Below, piece by piece: positions 20,372 to 30,747 of a stretch of 64,000 bases of DNA; within the stretch, counting starts at the first letter, position 1; every line of letters starts with the position of its first letter. The stretch lies in assembly GCA_020186115.1 (NCBI GenBank), contig WSYJ01000186.1, forward strand, positions 1,037,501 to 1,101,500, written 5' to 3'. The notes beneath the pieces were generated by a model. The model was not told the origin of the DNA and made no database searches. It saw only the letters and a list, made by a program, of their open reading frames with translations. This stretch comes from Histomonas meleagridis. Lineage: Eukaryota > Parabasalia > Tritrichomonadida > Dientamoebidae. Made by a program: the position numbers and the translations under genes.

Positions 20372-21906
20372 ATACAATTTGCATAGAAAACGATTAATAA
20401 ACATTCAATTTGTTTTTCAAACTAGAAATTGAGGTTGCACCCCAGTAAATTGAATAGAAAACGATCAAATCCATGATTCATAAACGGTCGCTACCGAAAA
20501 AATATTGTTTAGTTAATAAATCAATACACATTTATAATTTTAATCTGTAAACCAAAAAATATTCATAGCTATTAATGCTCTTTGTTAAATACTAAATTAT
20601 TTTAATTTTAATTTTTTTATGATAGATAATCAATTTCACTTTAAATTAAAAAGTTGAAAAATCTCTCTATTACATTTTTTAGAATTATATGATATATTTA
20701 AATTTTTTATTAATTTTGATTTATGTTCAGTTAATATTGAGTTCTATTCATTTTAAAATCAAAAAATCATGAAAATTGATTTTGAAATATAATAAACAAC
20801 TTAATAATTCCAATTGATGTTACCATATTATTTTAGTAATTTATTATTTGATTTGGAGATAAAAATGTTTATAACAAGAAAACACGATCAAAAAGCATAG
20901 AAAAGACCTAAAAAGTTGGAACATGAAAAACCTGTTTTCAAATATATTTTTCTTATTATTATTTATATTTAAATATAATTCTCTTGCATTAAATAAATAA
21001 CATTAGTATATACTTATATTAAATTTAAAAAATAATATGATAATATTATGATGTTATCTTGTAATTTACAATTGAAATTTTTTTCAAAATTTCTCCAATA
21101 TCTCTCTATTACTTTATTTTAAATATTTTTTACAATATTTTGATGTTATTTATTTTATTTTATCTCTTATATCCATTCCTCTCTATTCATTTTAGATTTC
21201 ATTTTTTTATAATTAAATTGTTTTTAATCGTTTTGTATTCAATATTTTTGATATGTGATCAATTACATAACCACTCTGTTCCGTATGATCTTTAGTATGA
21301 TCTTTCCTTCTTTGTTCAACTTTGTTAAACTACAGTTCCGGATGATCATCATTTTTGGGTTGACGAAAATGATGGTTTAAAATCTACTTGTGAATTGTAA
21401 TGGCTAAAATTTATGTCATGTTTGAAATGATATTTTTATAATTGATTTAGGATGGGATGAAAATTTGACACTAATTTTTTTAAAAAAATCTTCATAATGT
21501 GTTGATTTTTCAATTTTTTTAATATCAATAAAATAAGATGATATTATTAATATCATTTTCTTTCCTTATCAATGTTTTTTTTATTAAAAATTATACTGCG
21601 TAGTAAATAAATTTTAAAGGAACAAGAATGCGCTTCGCACTGTTTGCTTTGCTCTTCAAACAATAAGAAATTTATAAAATAAACTCATTGAGATATAGAT
21701 ATAAAATTATAAAAAAGATAAGAGTATAAGAGAAAAATATTGGGAGTTAGAAAATTAGTTAGTGAGTTAATTTTAAAACTTATTTTATATATATAATAGA
21801 TTTTGTTGATATTTGGCTAAAACATTTGATTTTGGATGAAAACCGTTAATTTGGCCAACAGAAATCTTGGAGTGCCCCAATTAACGGTTTAAAATTTCGT
21901 CTGCAC
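20372..21906. other. Large intergenic region, about 1.5 kb
   Basis: Strongly A+T-rich. It contains AAACGGTCGC near 20485 without an adjacent gene, two copies of a TCTCTCTATTAC motif (about 20661 and 21101), and a small G+C-richer patch near 21625-21660 (GAATGCGCTTCGCACTG). No convincing gene or RNA was recognised; a small RNA gene could be hidden here. Confidence 0.45.
21883..21888 (+). promoter_or_regulatory. MYB-like AACGGT elements (pair)
   Basis: TTAACGGTTT, 18 nt before the ATG at 21907. A second site in the opposite orientation lies at 21842-21847. Confidence 0.45.
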
Positions 21907-22242
21907 ATGATAAAAAGAAATAGCTTAGATACTTCCAAAGGAATATTTGGCATATCTAACGTCAAGTCCTCAAGGAAACATTCAAAGTCTGAAATACCAC
22001 CTGTAGTTTCTGCTTTTAGTCGTAATGAAGATAATTATGAAAAAAGAAAAAGATTAGAAAAAGCATTACAGGAATCACTTAAAAAAAACAAAGAACTGCT
22101 GGTTAATGTAAAAAAACTACAATCATCTGAAAAAGAACTTTTCAATAGAAAATCTGATTCAAAAGAACTTCATATATTAATTGAAGCACAAGAATCAGAT
22201 TTAAAAAAGAAACCCGAAGAAGATTCTTTAGGTGGTCAATAA
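21907..22242 (+). CDS. Small basic coiled-coil protein, hypothetical
   Basis: A 111-residue Lys/Glu/Ser-rich protein with no recognised family. Residues about 42-100 (starting NYEKRKRLEKALQESLKKNK) have heptad-like Leu spacing and high charge, so a coiled coil is likely. The N-terminus is Ser/Lys-rich and probably disordered. Two MYB-like elements directly upstream, the ATG context and compositional difference from surrounding DNA support a real gene. There is no membrane segment or catalytic motif. Confidence 0.6.
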   Translation: MIKRNSLDTSKGIFGISNVKSSRKHSKSEIPPVVSAFSRNEDNYEKRKRLEKALQESLKKNKELLVNVKKLQSSEKELFNRKSDSKELHILIEAQESDLKKKPEEDSLGGQ

Positions 22243-22644
22243 TTTGCTATGTTTTTAAACAGTTCAATTTAAATTTTTTTTATTTTACGAATTCGATCTT
22301 ATATGCTTGCTTGTTTGTAGTTGCAAAGGTAAAGCCAGCAAAAATTTAAAATTGAAACAAAGATATTTGTATCATATTTTAAAATTATTTCCACCCTTAT
22401 TCGAATATGATTCTTACACAAAATGCTTTCAATAATTTACTTTTCGTTTGTTTTTGGAAAAAGTTTTAAAACCTTTGATTCATGAATAAAAAAGATCAAA
22501 AATGTTTTTTTCCAAATTCAATCGTTGTTTGTACATGCATAAGCATTGGTTGAAAAATAGTATATTATAGAATATTTAATGATGAGATTAAAGAACAATT
22601 AATTTCAAACATCATAAAGAAAAATAAAACACATATTTTATCTG
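22243..22644. other. Intergenic region, 402 bp, between convergent genes
   Basis: 3' flanks of the coiled-coil gene (plus) and the bZIP gene (minus). No feature beyond A+T-rich sequence was seen. Confidence 0.5.
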
Positions 22645-23091
22645 TTAGTGTGGATCTGCTTGTTTTGTAGATGATCCCATAATCTCTGTCATAAAATATT
22701 GGAAAAAACCTAATTCTTCTTCCAAAATCTTGTTTTCTGTTTGAATAGATAAACTTTCCTTGCTGAGTGCAAATGCTTTCCTTCTGAGTTCGTCATTTGT
22801 TGCTTCAAGCTCAGATAATAAATTATCTTTCTTATCTCTCCATTTTTTTGCAGCAATCCGATTTCTTGCTTTTATATCTTCACGCCTATCTTGTTGGTTT
22901 TCTGAAATCTGTTTCTCGTTTGCTGGATTTTCCTGGGGTTGCTCGATTTTTACTTTTTCCATCCCTTTCATAAGTTGCAAGATGTAAATGGAACTTTTTG
23001 AATAATGATTGAATTGAATCCGATCGTTGTTGTTGTTTTTGTTTATCGAACAGTCGTTTACTGAAAAATTGAAGAAAAAATTGATGGGCAT
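22645..23091 (-). CDS. bZIP transcription factor with a Trp variant in the basic region
   Basis: A 148-residue protein. The basic region RNRIAAKKWRDKK fits N-x7-R of bZIP proteins, but the position that is normally Cys or Ser, next to the invariant Arg, is Trp. The following zipper has leucines at about seven-residue spacing (NLLSELEATNDELRRKAF, then LSIQTENKILEEEL). Upstream is a Glu/Gln/Asn-rich segment. Acts presumably as a dimeric nuclear DNA-binding factor. The longest frame begins with GTG. ATGs at 23091, 22971 and 22962 are all possible, and the last (MEKVKIEQ) would give a 105-residue protein with only the acidic leader and bZIP. Confidence 0.83.
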   Translation of the reverse strand: MPINFFFNFSVNDCSINKNNNNDRIQFNHYSKSSIYILQLMKGMEKVKIEQPQENPANEKQISENQQDRREDIKARNRIAAKKWRDKKDNLLSELEATNDELRRKAFALSKESLSIQTENKILEEELGFFQYFMTEIMGSSTKQADPH

Positions 23092-23306
23092 TCTTAATTT
23101 TGAATGTGTTTTAGTCACGTTTTGAGCCGACTAGCTAAATAAAAAAGTGTCATTTCACCTACAAAAAAAAATTTTTCCTGAAATATATCAAAAACTATGA
23201 GTTTAGCCATGCTGATCTATAAATTTAATGTTTTTAATGTGTTCCACAAAATTTGTTAACAATTCTTTATTGATACAATACACATATACAAACCGATGGT
23301 TTATAC

Positions 23307-23873
23307 TCAACAACATTTTTGTTTGTTCCTTTCAACAGAAAGATTGAGTTGGCTAGTTTGGCTTTTGATATCAATTAATTGGACGCCTATTTCTTCAAAA
23401 ATATTATTGATATTATATCCAGTTTTAGCACTGACCTCAAGATAAGGAATTCTAACAGATTCACCGTAATCTGAGGCATCTGTTTGTGAGACAACTCTAA
23501 TTGACTTCAAATCACATTTGTTTCCAACAAGAACATATATAACATTGGGTTGCTGCGCTTGTCTAAGCTCATTTACCCATTGTTTTGCTTTTGCAAAACT
23601 GTTTGCATCTGTTACATCAAATACAATTATTGTTGCAATTGCATCTCTATAATACATTGGCGTCAATGAATGAAACCGTTCTTGTCCAGCCGTGTCCCAT
23701 ATTTCGAGAGAAAGCTCAGTTTCTTCGATTTTGATAACCTTTTTAAAAAATCCAGCTTGAACTGTTGACCGTGAGCTTGGATTAAATTGCCCATTTACAA
23801 AGCGTTGTATAATAGAAGATTTTCCGGTATGAGCTGAACCCACAAGAACAATTTTGAATTCGTTTTCTGTCAT
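23307..23873 (-). CDS. Rab5/Rab22-like small GTPase
   Basis: A 188-residue Rab with all G motifs: P-loop GSAHTGKS (12-19), effector Thr in RSTVQAGF (about 37), WDTAGQERF (about 59-67), NKCD (about 118-121) and VSAK (about 148-151). The C-terminus is KCC, a double-Cys geranylgeranylation site. The FHSLTPMYYRDA switch II segment is typical of the Rab5/Rab21/Rab22 group, so an early-endosome role is inferred. Length is slightly short for Rab5. The promoter has AACGGT 18 nt before the ATG. The stop is TGA with TAAA shortly after. Confidence 0.93.
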   Translation of the reverse strand: MTENEFKIVLVGSAHTGKSSIIQRFVNGQFNPSSRSTVQAGFFKKVIKIEETELSLEIWDTAGQERFHSLTPMYYRDAIATIIVFDVTDANSFAKAKQWVNELRQAQQPNVIYVLVGNKCDLKSIRVVSQTDASDYGESVRIPYLEVSAKTGYNINNIFEEIGVQLIDIKSQTSQLNLSVERNKQKCC

Positions 23874-23891
23874 TAATTCCTAACAACTTCC

Positions 23892-23897
23892 ACCGTT
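23892..23897 (-). promoter_or_regulatory. MYB-like AACGGT element
   Basis: Reads TTAACGGTGG on the minus strand, 18 nt before the Rab5-like ATG, in coding orientation. Confidence 0.45.
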
Positions 23898-24209
23898 AAT
23901 AATAACTGTTATTCAATCATCAATAAAAGCTTCATTTGGAACAAAGCAAAGGCGTTTTCTGGTAAAAATATCTTCAAATTTCCCAATACTGCAAATAAAT
24001 AATTTTAACATAAAATAGTTATGACTTTTAAAATTGATTTTTACTTAAATTTGAATCTCAAAAATTCATGTGGTACAACTACTTAAGCTCTTTAAAGATA
24101 TATCTTTTGAAACTTTATGTCTATAATATTTGGAACCTTACTAAAATGTTACACGTAATCTTCGATATGAGAAATAAACGGTCGCATCAAAGCGCAGGCT
24201 TCCAACTCA
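23898..24209. other. Divergent intergenic region, about 310 bp
   Basis: Upstream region shared by the Rab5-like gene (minus) and the Prp43 gene (plus), each with its own AACGGT in coding orientation. No other feature was seen. Confidence 0.5.
24177..24182 (+). promoter_or_regulatory. MYB-like AACGGT element
   Basis: AAACGGTCGC, 27 nt before the Prp43/DHX15 ATG. Confidence 0.45.
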
Positions 24210-26231
24210 ATGCAACAAGAAATTAATCCAAGAACCAATAGGCCTTATACAAGTCTTTACTACGAAATTAAGCGCGAGCGCGAATGCCTTCCTGTTTATC
24301 AATATAAACAACAAATTATTGATACAATTAAAAATAATAAAGTTACCATCATTGAAGGGCAAACAGGCTCTGGCAAAACAACACAAATTCCACAGTTTCT
24401 TTTAGAAGCCAATCTTGCAGGCGATCTCCAAATATTATGTACACAGCCACGTCGTGTAGCCGCCATTAATGTTTCACGCCGTGTTTCTCAAGAGCTAGAT
24501 GAAGAAGTCGGTGAGACCGTAGGATATCGTGTGCGTTTTCGCTCCAAACTTAGTCAATCAACCAAATTAGTTTATATGACAGATGGTTTATTAATGCGAG
24601 ATTTTGTTGAAGATCCTAAAGTATCTCGGTACAGCATAATAATTATAGATGAAGCACACGAACGAACAATTAATACAGATATAATAATTGGTTTATTAAG
24701 ACAACTCATAGAATTCCGTGATGACTTACACATAGTCATTATGTCGGCCACTTTAGAAGCCACCAAATTTATAGAATTTTTTAGTGGTGCACCCCATTTA
24801 GAAATCCCTGGTCGTACATTTCCTGTTGAAATCATTTATCTTGATGAAGCTGTAGGAAGCTATACCGATACTGCCATCTCACGTGTTGTAACAATTCATC
24901 AAACAGAGAAGCCGGGCGATATATTATTATTTATGACCGGTGAAGAAGAAATCGAATTAAGCTGCTCACGAATTCGCGATCTAATCAGTTCGCATCAAGC
25001 ACGTGCAGATTCCTCGATCATGAAAGCATTAGTATTACCATTATATGCATCACTACCACAAGAAGAACAAATGAAAGTCTTCGAAAAGACACCCGAAAAC
25101 ACTCGAAAAATCATTGTTTCGACAAACATCGCAGAAACTTCTGTAACAATCGATGGCGTCGTTTACGTGGTCGATCCGGGCTATGTAAAACAAAACCAAT
25201 ATGACCCTGATAGGCATATGACGCGTTTAGTTATCACGCCCATATCACAAGCAGCCGCAAACCAACGCGCTGGTCGAGCTGGTCGAACAAGGCCAGGCAA
25301 ATGTTACAGATTATTTACAGAAGCAGCATTTCATACCAATTTAAAACCACAAACCATACCCGAAATTCAGCGATCTGATTTATCACAAGTCATTTTAACC
25401 ATGTTAGCAACCGGAATTAGGGATATTGTAAATTTCCCTTTCTTAGATCCGCCACATAAAAAACATATGTTATCCGCAGTTGAGGAGTTATACTTCTTGG
25501 GCATTATTACCTTGGAAGGTGAACTAACTGACGTTGGAATGAAAGCCGCAATTTTGCCAGTCGAGCCAAGGTTAGCTAAGGCTCTTGTTTGCGCTTCAAA
25601 GCATGGATGTGCAGAAGAAATTGCAATATTAGTTTCGTTGATGTCCGAACAAGGAAGGCTTTTTTTCAGGCCAACGAAAGAAGCAGCACAAGCGGATTCA
25701 GCTCATGCAAAATTCACAGCAAAGTCTGGAGATCACATCACACAGCTAAACGTTTTCCAACGATACCTTAGGGTGCCCCGCGAAAAACGTTTAGGTTGGT
25801 GTACAAGGAATTATATTAACCCTCGATTTTTAGAGAAAGTTTTAAAAAATGAATTGCAGATATTAGGATCATTAAAGAAGATGGGATTTCAAGTTAATCA
25901 CTTGGAAAATGAACATCAACGAGAACAAATAATCTTACGAGCATTATTAGAAGGGACATTTATGCAAATAGCAATGTTTAATCAATCTAATAGTCAATAC
26001 ATATTCTTGTTTACTCAAAGAGAAGCAACAATTCATGTTTCAAGTACATTACAAAATTCAAATCCGAAATGGATAACATATGCAACTTATATGTTTACAA
26101 AAGCAGACTTCTTAATGACCGTTTCTTCAATAGATCCTAGATGGCTTTTTGAAATTGCTCCTGAATATTTCGTACCTGAGAATTTCGATGATAGTTACAT
26201 TAAAAGAGCATTGTTTGATATTAGGCATTAA
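24210..26231 (+). CDS. PRP43: DEAH-box RNA helicase Prp43/DHX15
   Basis: A 673-residue DEAH helicase that disassembles lariat spliceosomes and acts in ribosome biogenesis. The N-terminal NPRTNRPYTSLYYEI and LPVYQYKQQI match the Prp43/DHX15 leader. Motifs seen: I GQTGSGKTTQIPQF, Ia TQPRRVAA, II DEAH, III SATL, IV/V FMTGEEEIE and STNIAETSVTIDG, and VI QRAGRAGRTRPGKCYRLF. These are followed by the winged-helix, ratchet (HA2) and OB-fold regions. The length fits a Prp43 without a long N-terminal extension, unlike Prp2, Prp16 or Prp22. Its presence implies working spliceosomes in this organism. The stop lies in TAAA. Confidence 0.93.
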   Translation: MQQEINPRTNRPYTSLYYEIKRERECLPVYQYKQQIIDTIKNNKVTIIEGQTGSGKTTQIPQFLLEANLAGDLQILCTQPRRVAAINVSRRVSQELDEEVGETVGYRVRFRSKLSQSTKLVYMTDGLLMRDFVEDPKVSRYSIIIIDEAHERTINTDIIIGLLRQLIEFRDDLHIVIMSATLEATKFIEFFSGAPHLEIPGRTFPVEIIYLDEAVGSYTDTAISRVVTIHQTEKPGDILLFMTGEEEIELSCSRIRDLISSHQARADSSIMKALVLPLYASLPQEEQMKVFEKTPENTRKIIVSTNIAETSVTIDGVVYVVDPGYVKQNQYDPDRHMTRLVITPISQAAANQRAGRAGRTRPGKCYRLFTEAAFHTNLKPQTIPEIQRSDLSQVILTMLATGIRDIVNFPFLDPPHKKHMLSAVEELYFLGIITLEGELTDVGMKAAILPVEPRLAKALVCASKHGCAEEIAILVSLMSEQGRLFFRPTKEAAQADSAHAKFTAKSGDHITQLNVFQRYLRVPREKRLGWCTRNYINPRFLEKVLKNELQILGSLKKMGFQVNHLENEHQREQIILRALLEGTFMQIAMFNQSNSQYIFLFTQREATIHVSSTLQNSNPKWITYATYMFTKADFLMTVSSIDPRWLFEIAPEYFVPENFDDSYIKRALFDIRH

Positions 26232-26346
26232 AAAATAAACGTAAATTTTTGTCTTTTAAAAAATTCTCTTCGTGCGTAAACCATTCAAATCCATTGTTTT
26301 TTATCGTTAGTCAACTTTTTGATACTTAATTCGGTCAGGCTCAGTA

Positions 26347-28656
26347 ATGGAACAAATAATCACAGAAGAAGGGCAACTAGTCGATAATCTCGAACAACAT
26401 ATAGAAAAAATTGGGATCGCTAAGGCAGGTGTCGATTATCATACAATATCAATTATTGGTCCTCAATCATCTGGTAAATCAACAATTTTAAATCACCTTT
26501 TCGGAACGACTTTTAAGACAATGAACTCAGATTTTGGACGTCAACAAACAACAAAAGGAATTCATGCTTCAAGTTGCGTCGACTCTTCTATTATCGTTTT
26601 CGATGTCGAAGGTTGTGATTCAAGAGAAAGAGGTGACGCTGATGCACCTTTTGAAAGAAAAGCAGCCCTTTTCGCTCTTGCCCTTTCTGAAGTTTTAATT
26701 ATTAACATGTGGGAAACTGATATTGGACGTTATCAAGCTAGTAATATTCCTCTTTTAAAGGTTGTTTTTGAAGTCAACCTTCAATTATTTTTAGCTCAAC
26801 AACAAACAAAGACAAAAATCCTATTTCTTATTCGAGATTTCACAGCTCAATCTTTTGATAAAATCAAAGATAACCTCCTTAATCTTATGGAAGATATATG
26901 GAAAGATATTCAAATTCCAGAAGAACTTGAAGGAAAGAAATTAGATGATTTCTTTGATTTTGCTTATTTCCCAGTACATCATTTTTATTACCAAAGACCC
27001 CTTTTTGATCAAGATATCCAAACTCTTAAAGAATGGTTTGTTACTGAATCCAATCCAAATTATCTTTTTAATATTCAAACCGGAAAAATTGTTCCTGGAG
27101 ATGGCCTTTCTCATTACATTCGCTCACTTTGGGATGTTATTCATAACAATAAAGAATTAAATGTTCCTTCACAAAGAGCTATGCTTTCACACTTCAAATG
27201 CGAGGAGACCGTTAAGGAGATAATGCAAGAACTCACAGATGAACTCGACGATACGATTGTAAAAGCAGTCAAAAAGGGTAAAAAGCCGATAGACAATTTC
27301 AAGGCAGTCTGCCAGATATCGGTTGACAAAGCATTTGAAAAATACAAATCAGGAACTTGGAGATATATTCCTGAAGTCGTAGAAGAGAAACAAGAACTTC
27401 TTAAGCAAAGTATTGATAATTTCTTATATCCATTATTTTGCCTTAATTGTTCTCATAACGAAATTACATTCATCAAAGAATTTAATGAGTTCCTTGCATC
27501 ATATGGTGATGAACTGAAGCCAGGATCTCATTGGAAAGAAGATGTTAAGAACAAAGAAGAAGATATCAAAAATCGTTTTATCGAATTAACCAAAACATAC
27601 ATAGTTTCCCCCTTCCAATGGACTTATGACCTTTCTACCATTACACGCAATTTCTCCAAAATCGAAACAACTCTTCAAGTTGTTCTCATCCAAGGTTTAC
27701 ATGATTCTGTTTGTTCTTCAACCCTTCATAGTTTTGATGAAGAAGCCAATGAAATCCTCAAAGAAGCTCCTGATGATATGTGGTCACGTCTTCGCTCATT
27801 ATTAAATTCATCAATAATCTCAGCAACCGACAAAATCACCGAAATCCTTAGTACAAATGTTCCCAATGAGAAGCCCGACCCAAACATTCGACGTTTGTTT
27901 GAAGATCGCGCCATTCATTTAGTCACTGATTCTGCCAAATACGTAAAACTCAAAATGAAGGCAGCGTTTGATGTCAAATTCAACTTTGACGAAAAGGGGC
28001 GCCCACGCGTATGGACCTTAAACGACGACATCAACGAAATATTCCAAGAAGCGCGAAGTCGTGGGATTCAAGTTCTCCGACTCTTCACTATGTCACATCT
28101 GAGAGATCCAAACTCAGAGCCCATCGAAGGCATTGATCATTTAAGTCGAATCTTAATCCAAAGTGATGAAGTTAGTGAAATCACAGAAGAATTTGATCAG
28201 ACGATATCCCATAGTTATATCAATGCGCAAGAAACGATCAAAGCGCAAAAGTCACAACAACAAATCCCATTGTGGGGATGGTTTTTATTGTTATTTTTGG
28301 GATGGGATAAGATCCTTAAGTTTTTATCTAACCCGTTCATTTTGTTTTTTACGATTTTGTTTGTCTTTGGATACTTCATAATGAAACAATTGGGTCTGAG
28401 CGAAATCGTGATGGAGAAGCTGCAGGAAAGTTTGGCCTCGACGATGGAGAAATTGAAGAACAACGATAAAAACGGCGACGATAGCGACGATAAGAAGGAT
28501 TCGAACGAAGAAGAGGATGAGGAAGAAGAAATAATGGATTTGACACAGCCAATCGTTGAGGAGCTCGAGGAAAAAATTGTCCATAGAAGAAATATGTCGT
28601 ATCAAAATGATAATAACGCGGACGATGGTTTCAGTTTTCTTGAAAATGAAAAATAA
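26347..28656 (+). CDS. SEY1: Sey1/RHD3-type dynamin-like ER-fusion GTPase
   Basis: A 769-residue protein of the Sey1/RHD3 (atlastin-like) family, which fuses ER tubules. The GTPase domain has IGPQSSGKSTILNHLFG (G1, about 37-53), the G2 Thr in QQTTKGIH, and VFDVEGCDSRERG (G3, about 84-96), with the family-typical ALFALALSEVLIINMW. A long helical-bundle domain follows. Two closely spaced membrane segments lie at about 641-656 and 660-680 (LWGWFLLLFLGW, FILFFTILFVFGYFIM), forming the expected hairpin. The cytosolic C-tail after them is about 85 residues, with a run of Asp/Glu (EEEDEEEE) not typical of the family's short amphipathic tail. The start at 26347 gives a normal N-terminus. The stop lies in TAAA. 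Confidence 0.92.
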   Translation: MEQIITEEGQLVDNLEQHIEKIGIAKAGVDYHTISIIGPQSSGKSTILNHLFGTTFKTMNSDFGRQQTTKGIHASSCVDSSIIVFDVEGCDSRERGDADAPFERKAALFALALSEVLIINMWETDIGRYQASNIPLLKVVFEVNLQLFLAQQQTKTKILFLIRDFTAQSFDKIKDNLLNLMEDIWKDIQIPEELEGKKLDDFFDFAYFPVHHFYYQRPLFDQDIQTLKEWFVTESNPNYLFNIQTGKIVPGDGLSHYIRSLWDVIHNNKELNVPSQRAMLSHFKCEETVKEIMQELTDELDDTIVKAVKKGKKPIDNFKAVCQISVDKAFEKYKSGTWRYIPEVVEEKQELLKQSIDNFLYPLFCLNCSHNEITFIKEFNEFLASYGDELKPGSHWKEDVKNKEEDIKNRFIELTKTYIVSPFQWTYDLSTITRNFSKIETTLQVVLIQGLHDSVCSSTLHSFDEEANEILKEAPDDMWSRLRSLLNSSIISATDKITEILSTNVPNEKPDPNIRRLFEDRAIHLVTDSAKYVKLKMKAAFDVKFNFDEKGRPRVWTLNDDINEIFQEARSRGIQVLRLFTMSHLRDPNSEPIEGIDHLSRILIQSDEVSEITEEFDQTISHSYINAQETIKAQKSQQQIPLWGWFLLLFLGWDKILKFLSNPFILFFTILFVFGYFIMKQLGLSEIVMEKLQESLASTMEKLKNNDKNGDDSDDKKDSNEEEDEEEEIMDLTQPIVEELEEKIVHRRNMSYQNDNNADDGFSFLENEK

Positions 28657-29117
28657 ACAAAATCTATTACACACAAATGAATGAACTTTGTATTCTTTTA
28701 ATGAATTTAATTTTTTATTTGTTTCTACATACAATAAATAAGTTTTCGGTTCGTTACTCGATTGTGAACTTTACTCATACGATATCCTTCAATGTAATTT
28801 GATCGGCATGTGAATTGTATATGTTTGTATGGGAAATCAGCGGAGTTTGATCATATCAGATACTAATATTTAATTAATAATATTTTATATTTTAAATAAT
28901 TATTAAATATAACAAGTTATATTATAATATTATGATTATGGAATTATACAAATTTATTAAAGAGAATATCTTTCATATAAAGTTTCATGAAATAATTATT
29001 ATTGTCTTCGTTTTGCTACATCTTTAAATTCTTAAAAACAAATTCAAGTACGGTTGTACTTAGGCGATACTTGTTTATTGTTAAAATGAAAACATTCGGG
29101 AAAAAAGAAAAAACTAA
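28657..29117. other. Intergenic region, 461 bp
   Basis: A+T-rich spacer between Sey1 and the tRNA-Pro gene. No gene or motif was recognised. Confidence 0.5.
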
Positions 29118-29189
29118 GGGGCGATTCGGGAATCGAACCCGAGACCTCTCGCACCCAAAGCGAGAATCATTCCACTAGACCAATCACCC
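29118..29189 (-). tRNA. tRNA-Pro (anticodon TGG)
   Basis: The minus strand folds as a 72-nt tRNA. The 7-bp acceptor is GGGTGAT/ATCGCCC with one T-G pair and discriminator C. The D-arm is TGGTCTAGTGGAATGA, the anticodon arm CTCGC-TTTGGGT-GCGAG has anticodon TGG, and the T-arm is TCGGG-TTCGAAT-CCCGA. CCA is not encoded. The A and B boxes give internal Pol III promoter elements. The sequence closely resembles eukaryotic cytosolic tRNA-Pro. There is no intron. Confidence 0.96.
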
Positions 29190-29337
29190 TTTCGATAATT
29201 AATTTTTAATATTAAATATATTAAATATTCTTAAATAAAAAACTAAAATTTATTTTTTATTTTCATTAAAAAATGATCAAAATGTTGAAAGAAAAACATT
29301 GTTTATTTTAATAATTTATAATATAGCACTAGAAATA

Positions 29338-30000
29338 TTACGAAAATTTGATTAATTTTGACTCCCTGGGTGGGTATAATCTTTTTATATCAATGTCATT
29401 TCCATCTGCATTCATATATTCAATACAGGTATCAAAGAACAACTGAAAATCAAATGTAACTTCAATGTCTTTTCCGTTTTGAAGGAATGATGGAACAAAA
29501 CAAATAGAAATATTACTGAATGTCATTTGATTTGTTTCCGATTGATCTATTACAATTTGTATGGTAGCCAATATTGTTGCAATACACTTTCTGTTAAGTG
29601 GATCTAATTCTCTTAAAATTTCCAGACATGATTCTTTATCATTTTTGTAACACTTATTAACAACAGATGGAGTTAAAATTGGTGTTGGGAGCATTCTAAG
29701 CCATTGTTTTAACATAGAAGTAAGGTCATGAACTGAACATTGAGGAACCCAAAAGTAATATGATAATGCAGCTTTCCCTAATTCTTGAACTATCATATGA
29801 TCTCCACATACTCTAAATAAGCCAACAACATTAGCTTGTTTTATTATTTCATTACATATCAAAGTAAGGAAAACAGGAATAGCGTTATCGTTAACAGGTA
29901 ATGCATGAATATCAGTGCCATATGCTGTTGGCTCTTCCTTTGTGTTCTCGTTTTCTTTCACTTCTTCTTTATCGAAAAATGAAGATAGGAAAGAGAACAT
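29338..30000 (-). CDS. RhoGAP-domain protein
   Basis: A 220-residue protein that is mostly one RhoGAP domain (about 28-205), predicted to stimulate GTP hydrolysis on Rho/Rac-type GTPases. The catalytic arginine finger is Arg63 in VVGLFRVCGDH. Other family segments are HDLTSMLKQWLRMLPTPIL (the KxxLRxLPxPL region) and MTFSNISICFVPSFL (the NLAxxFxPxLL region). The N-terminal 25 residues are charged (KEEVKENENTKEEP) after MFSFLSSFF. There is no membrane or other domain, so localisation must come from partners. Length is normal for a minimal RhoGAP. Confidence 0.9.
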   Translation of the reverse strand: MFSFLSSFFDKEEVKENENTKEEPTAYGTDIHALPVNDNAIPVFLTLICNEIIKQANVVGLFRVCGDHMIVQELGKAALSYYFWVPQCSVHDLTSMLKQWLRMLPTPILTPSVVNKCYKNDKESCLEILRELDPLNRKCIATILATIQIVIDQSETNQMTFSNISICFVPSFLQNGKDIEVTFDFQLFFDTCIEYMNADGNDIDIKRLYPPRESKLIKFS

Positions 30001-30747
30001 CTAGCTTTTGGTGTTGAGCTAAAAAAATTGTCGGTTTTTTTTGAGTAAGCTTTTGAAATTGCATGGTCAATAAATGCGATACGTTGAAAATTAATGTAAA
30101 CAATTGAAAAAATGACAGTTAGAGGCTCTGATCTTAACCTTTTGAATCGTTTATAAAACCGTAAATTTAGGGGCTGGTTAACGTTGGATCTGACTTGCTC
30201 TCTTACGGAATAGAGCAATTGTTAAAACAAATTTGGTAGCGATTCATTTTAAATGATGTTTATCCTTATTCGCTGTATTCATATGAGCCATATTTTAAAA
30301 AAAATTTGCTTCAAATTAATATATCTCTTTTTAACGCAGGTGGAAGTGAGATTTAATAACTTCATTTGTGATATCAGTAATAATATCAATTTTTTATTTT
30401 ATTTCCTCTTTTTATTTAATTAGAGAAAAATACATTCCAAAAAAAAAAGAAGAAGATTTAAATCTTCTAAATATATATTTGCAAATATAAACAGCAAAAA
30501 ATTGAATAATGATTAATATTTTTTAGTACTACAGAACTATATAAATAAATTATATATAAAATAGAAAAAAAAATGAATGCTATTGCAAACAGTTAAAAGT
30601 TAATTTTTGTTTAAAAAAATATGTTTTTGTAAGAAAAAAATATCGCCAGAATTTATACTATTGTATACATTAAATATTTATACTTAGAGTATATTTTTCT
30701 AAACAAATTTTATTTTTTTTTACATACTTTTTTCTGAAGTAAATCAT
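30001..30747. other. Intergenic region, about 750 bp
   Basis: Upstream of the RhoGAP gene. A short minus-strand frame (29958-30218) overlaps the RhoGAP start and has no features of a gene. Long A and T tracts occur at 30300-30720. Nothing else was recognised. Confidence 0.5.

Noticed and set aside
29958-30218. 86-codon minus-strand frame
   Set aside because: It overlaps the RhoGAP start in another frame and ends in poly-Lys; there is no supporting feature.
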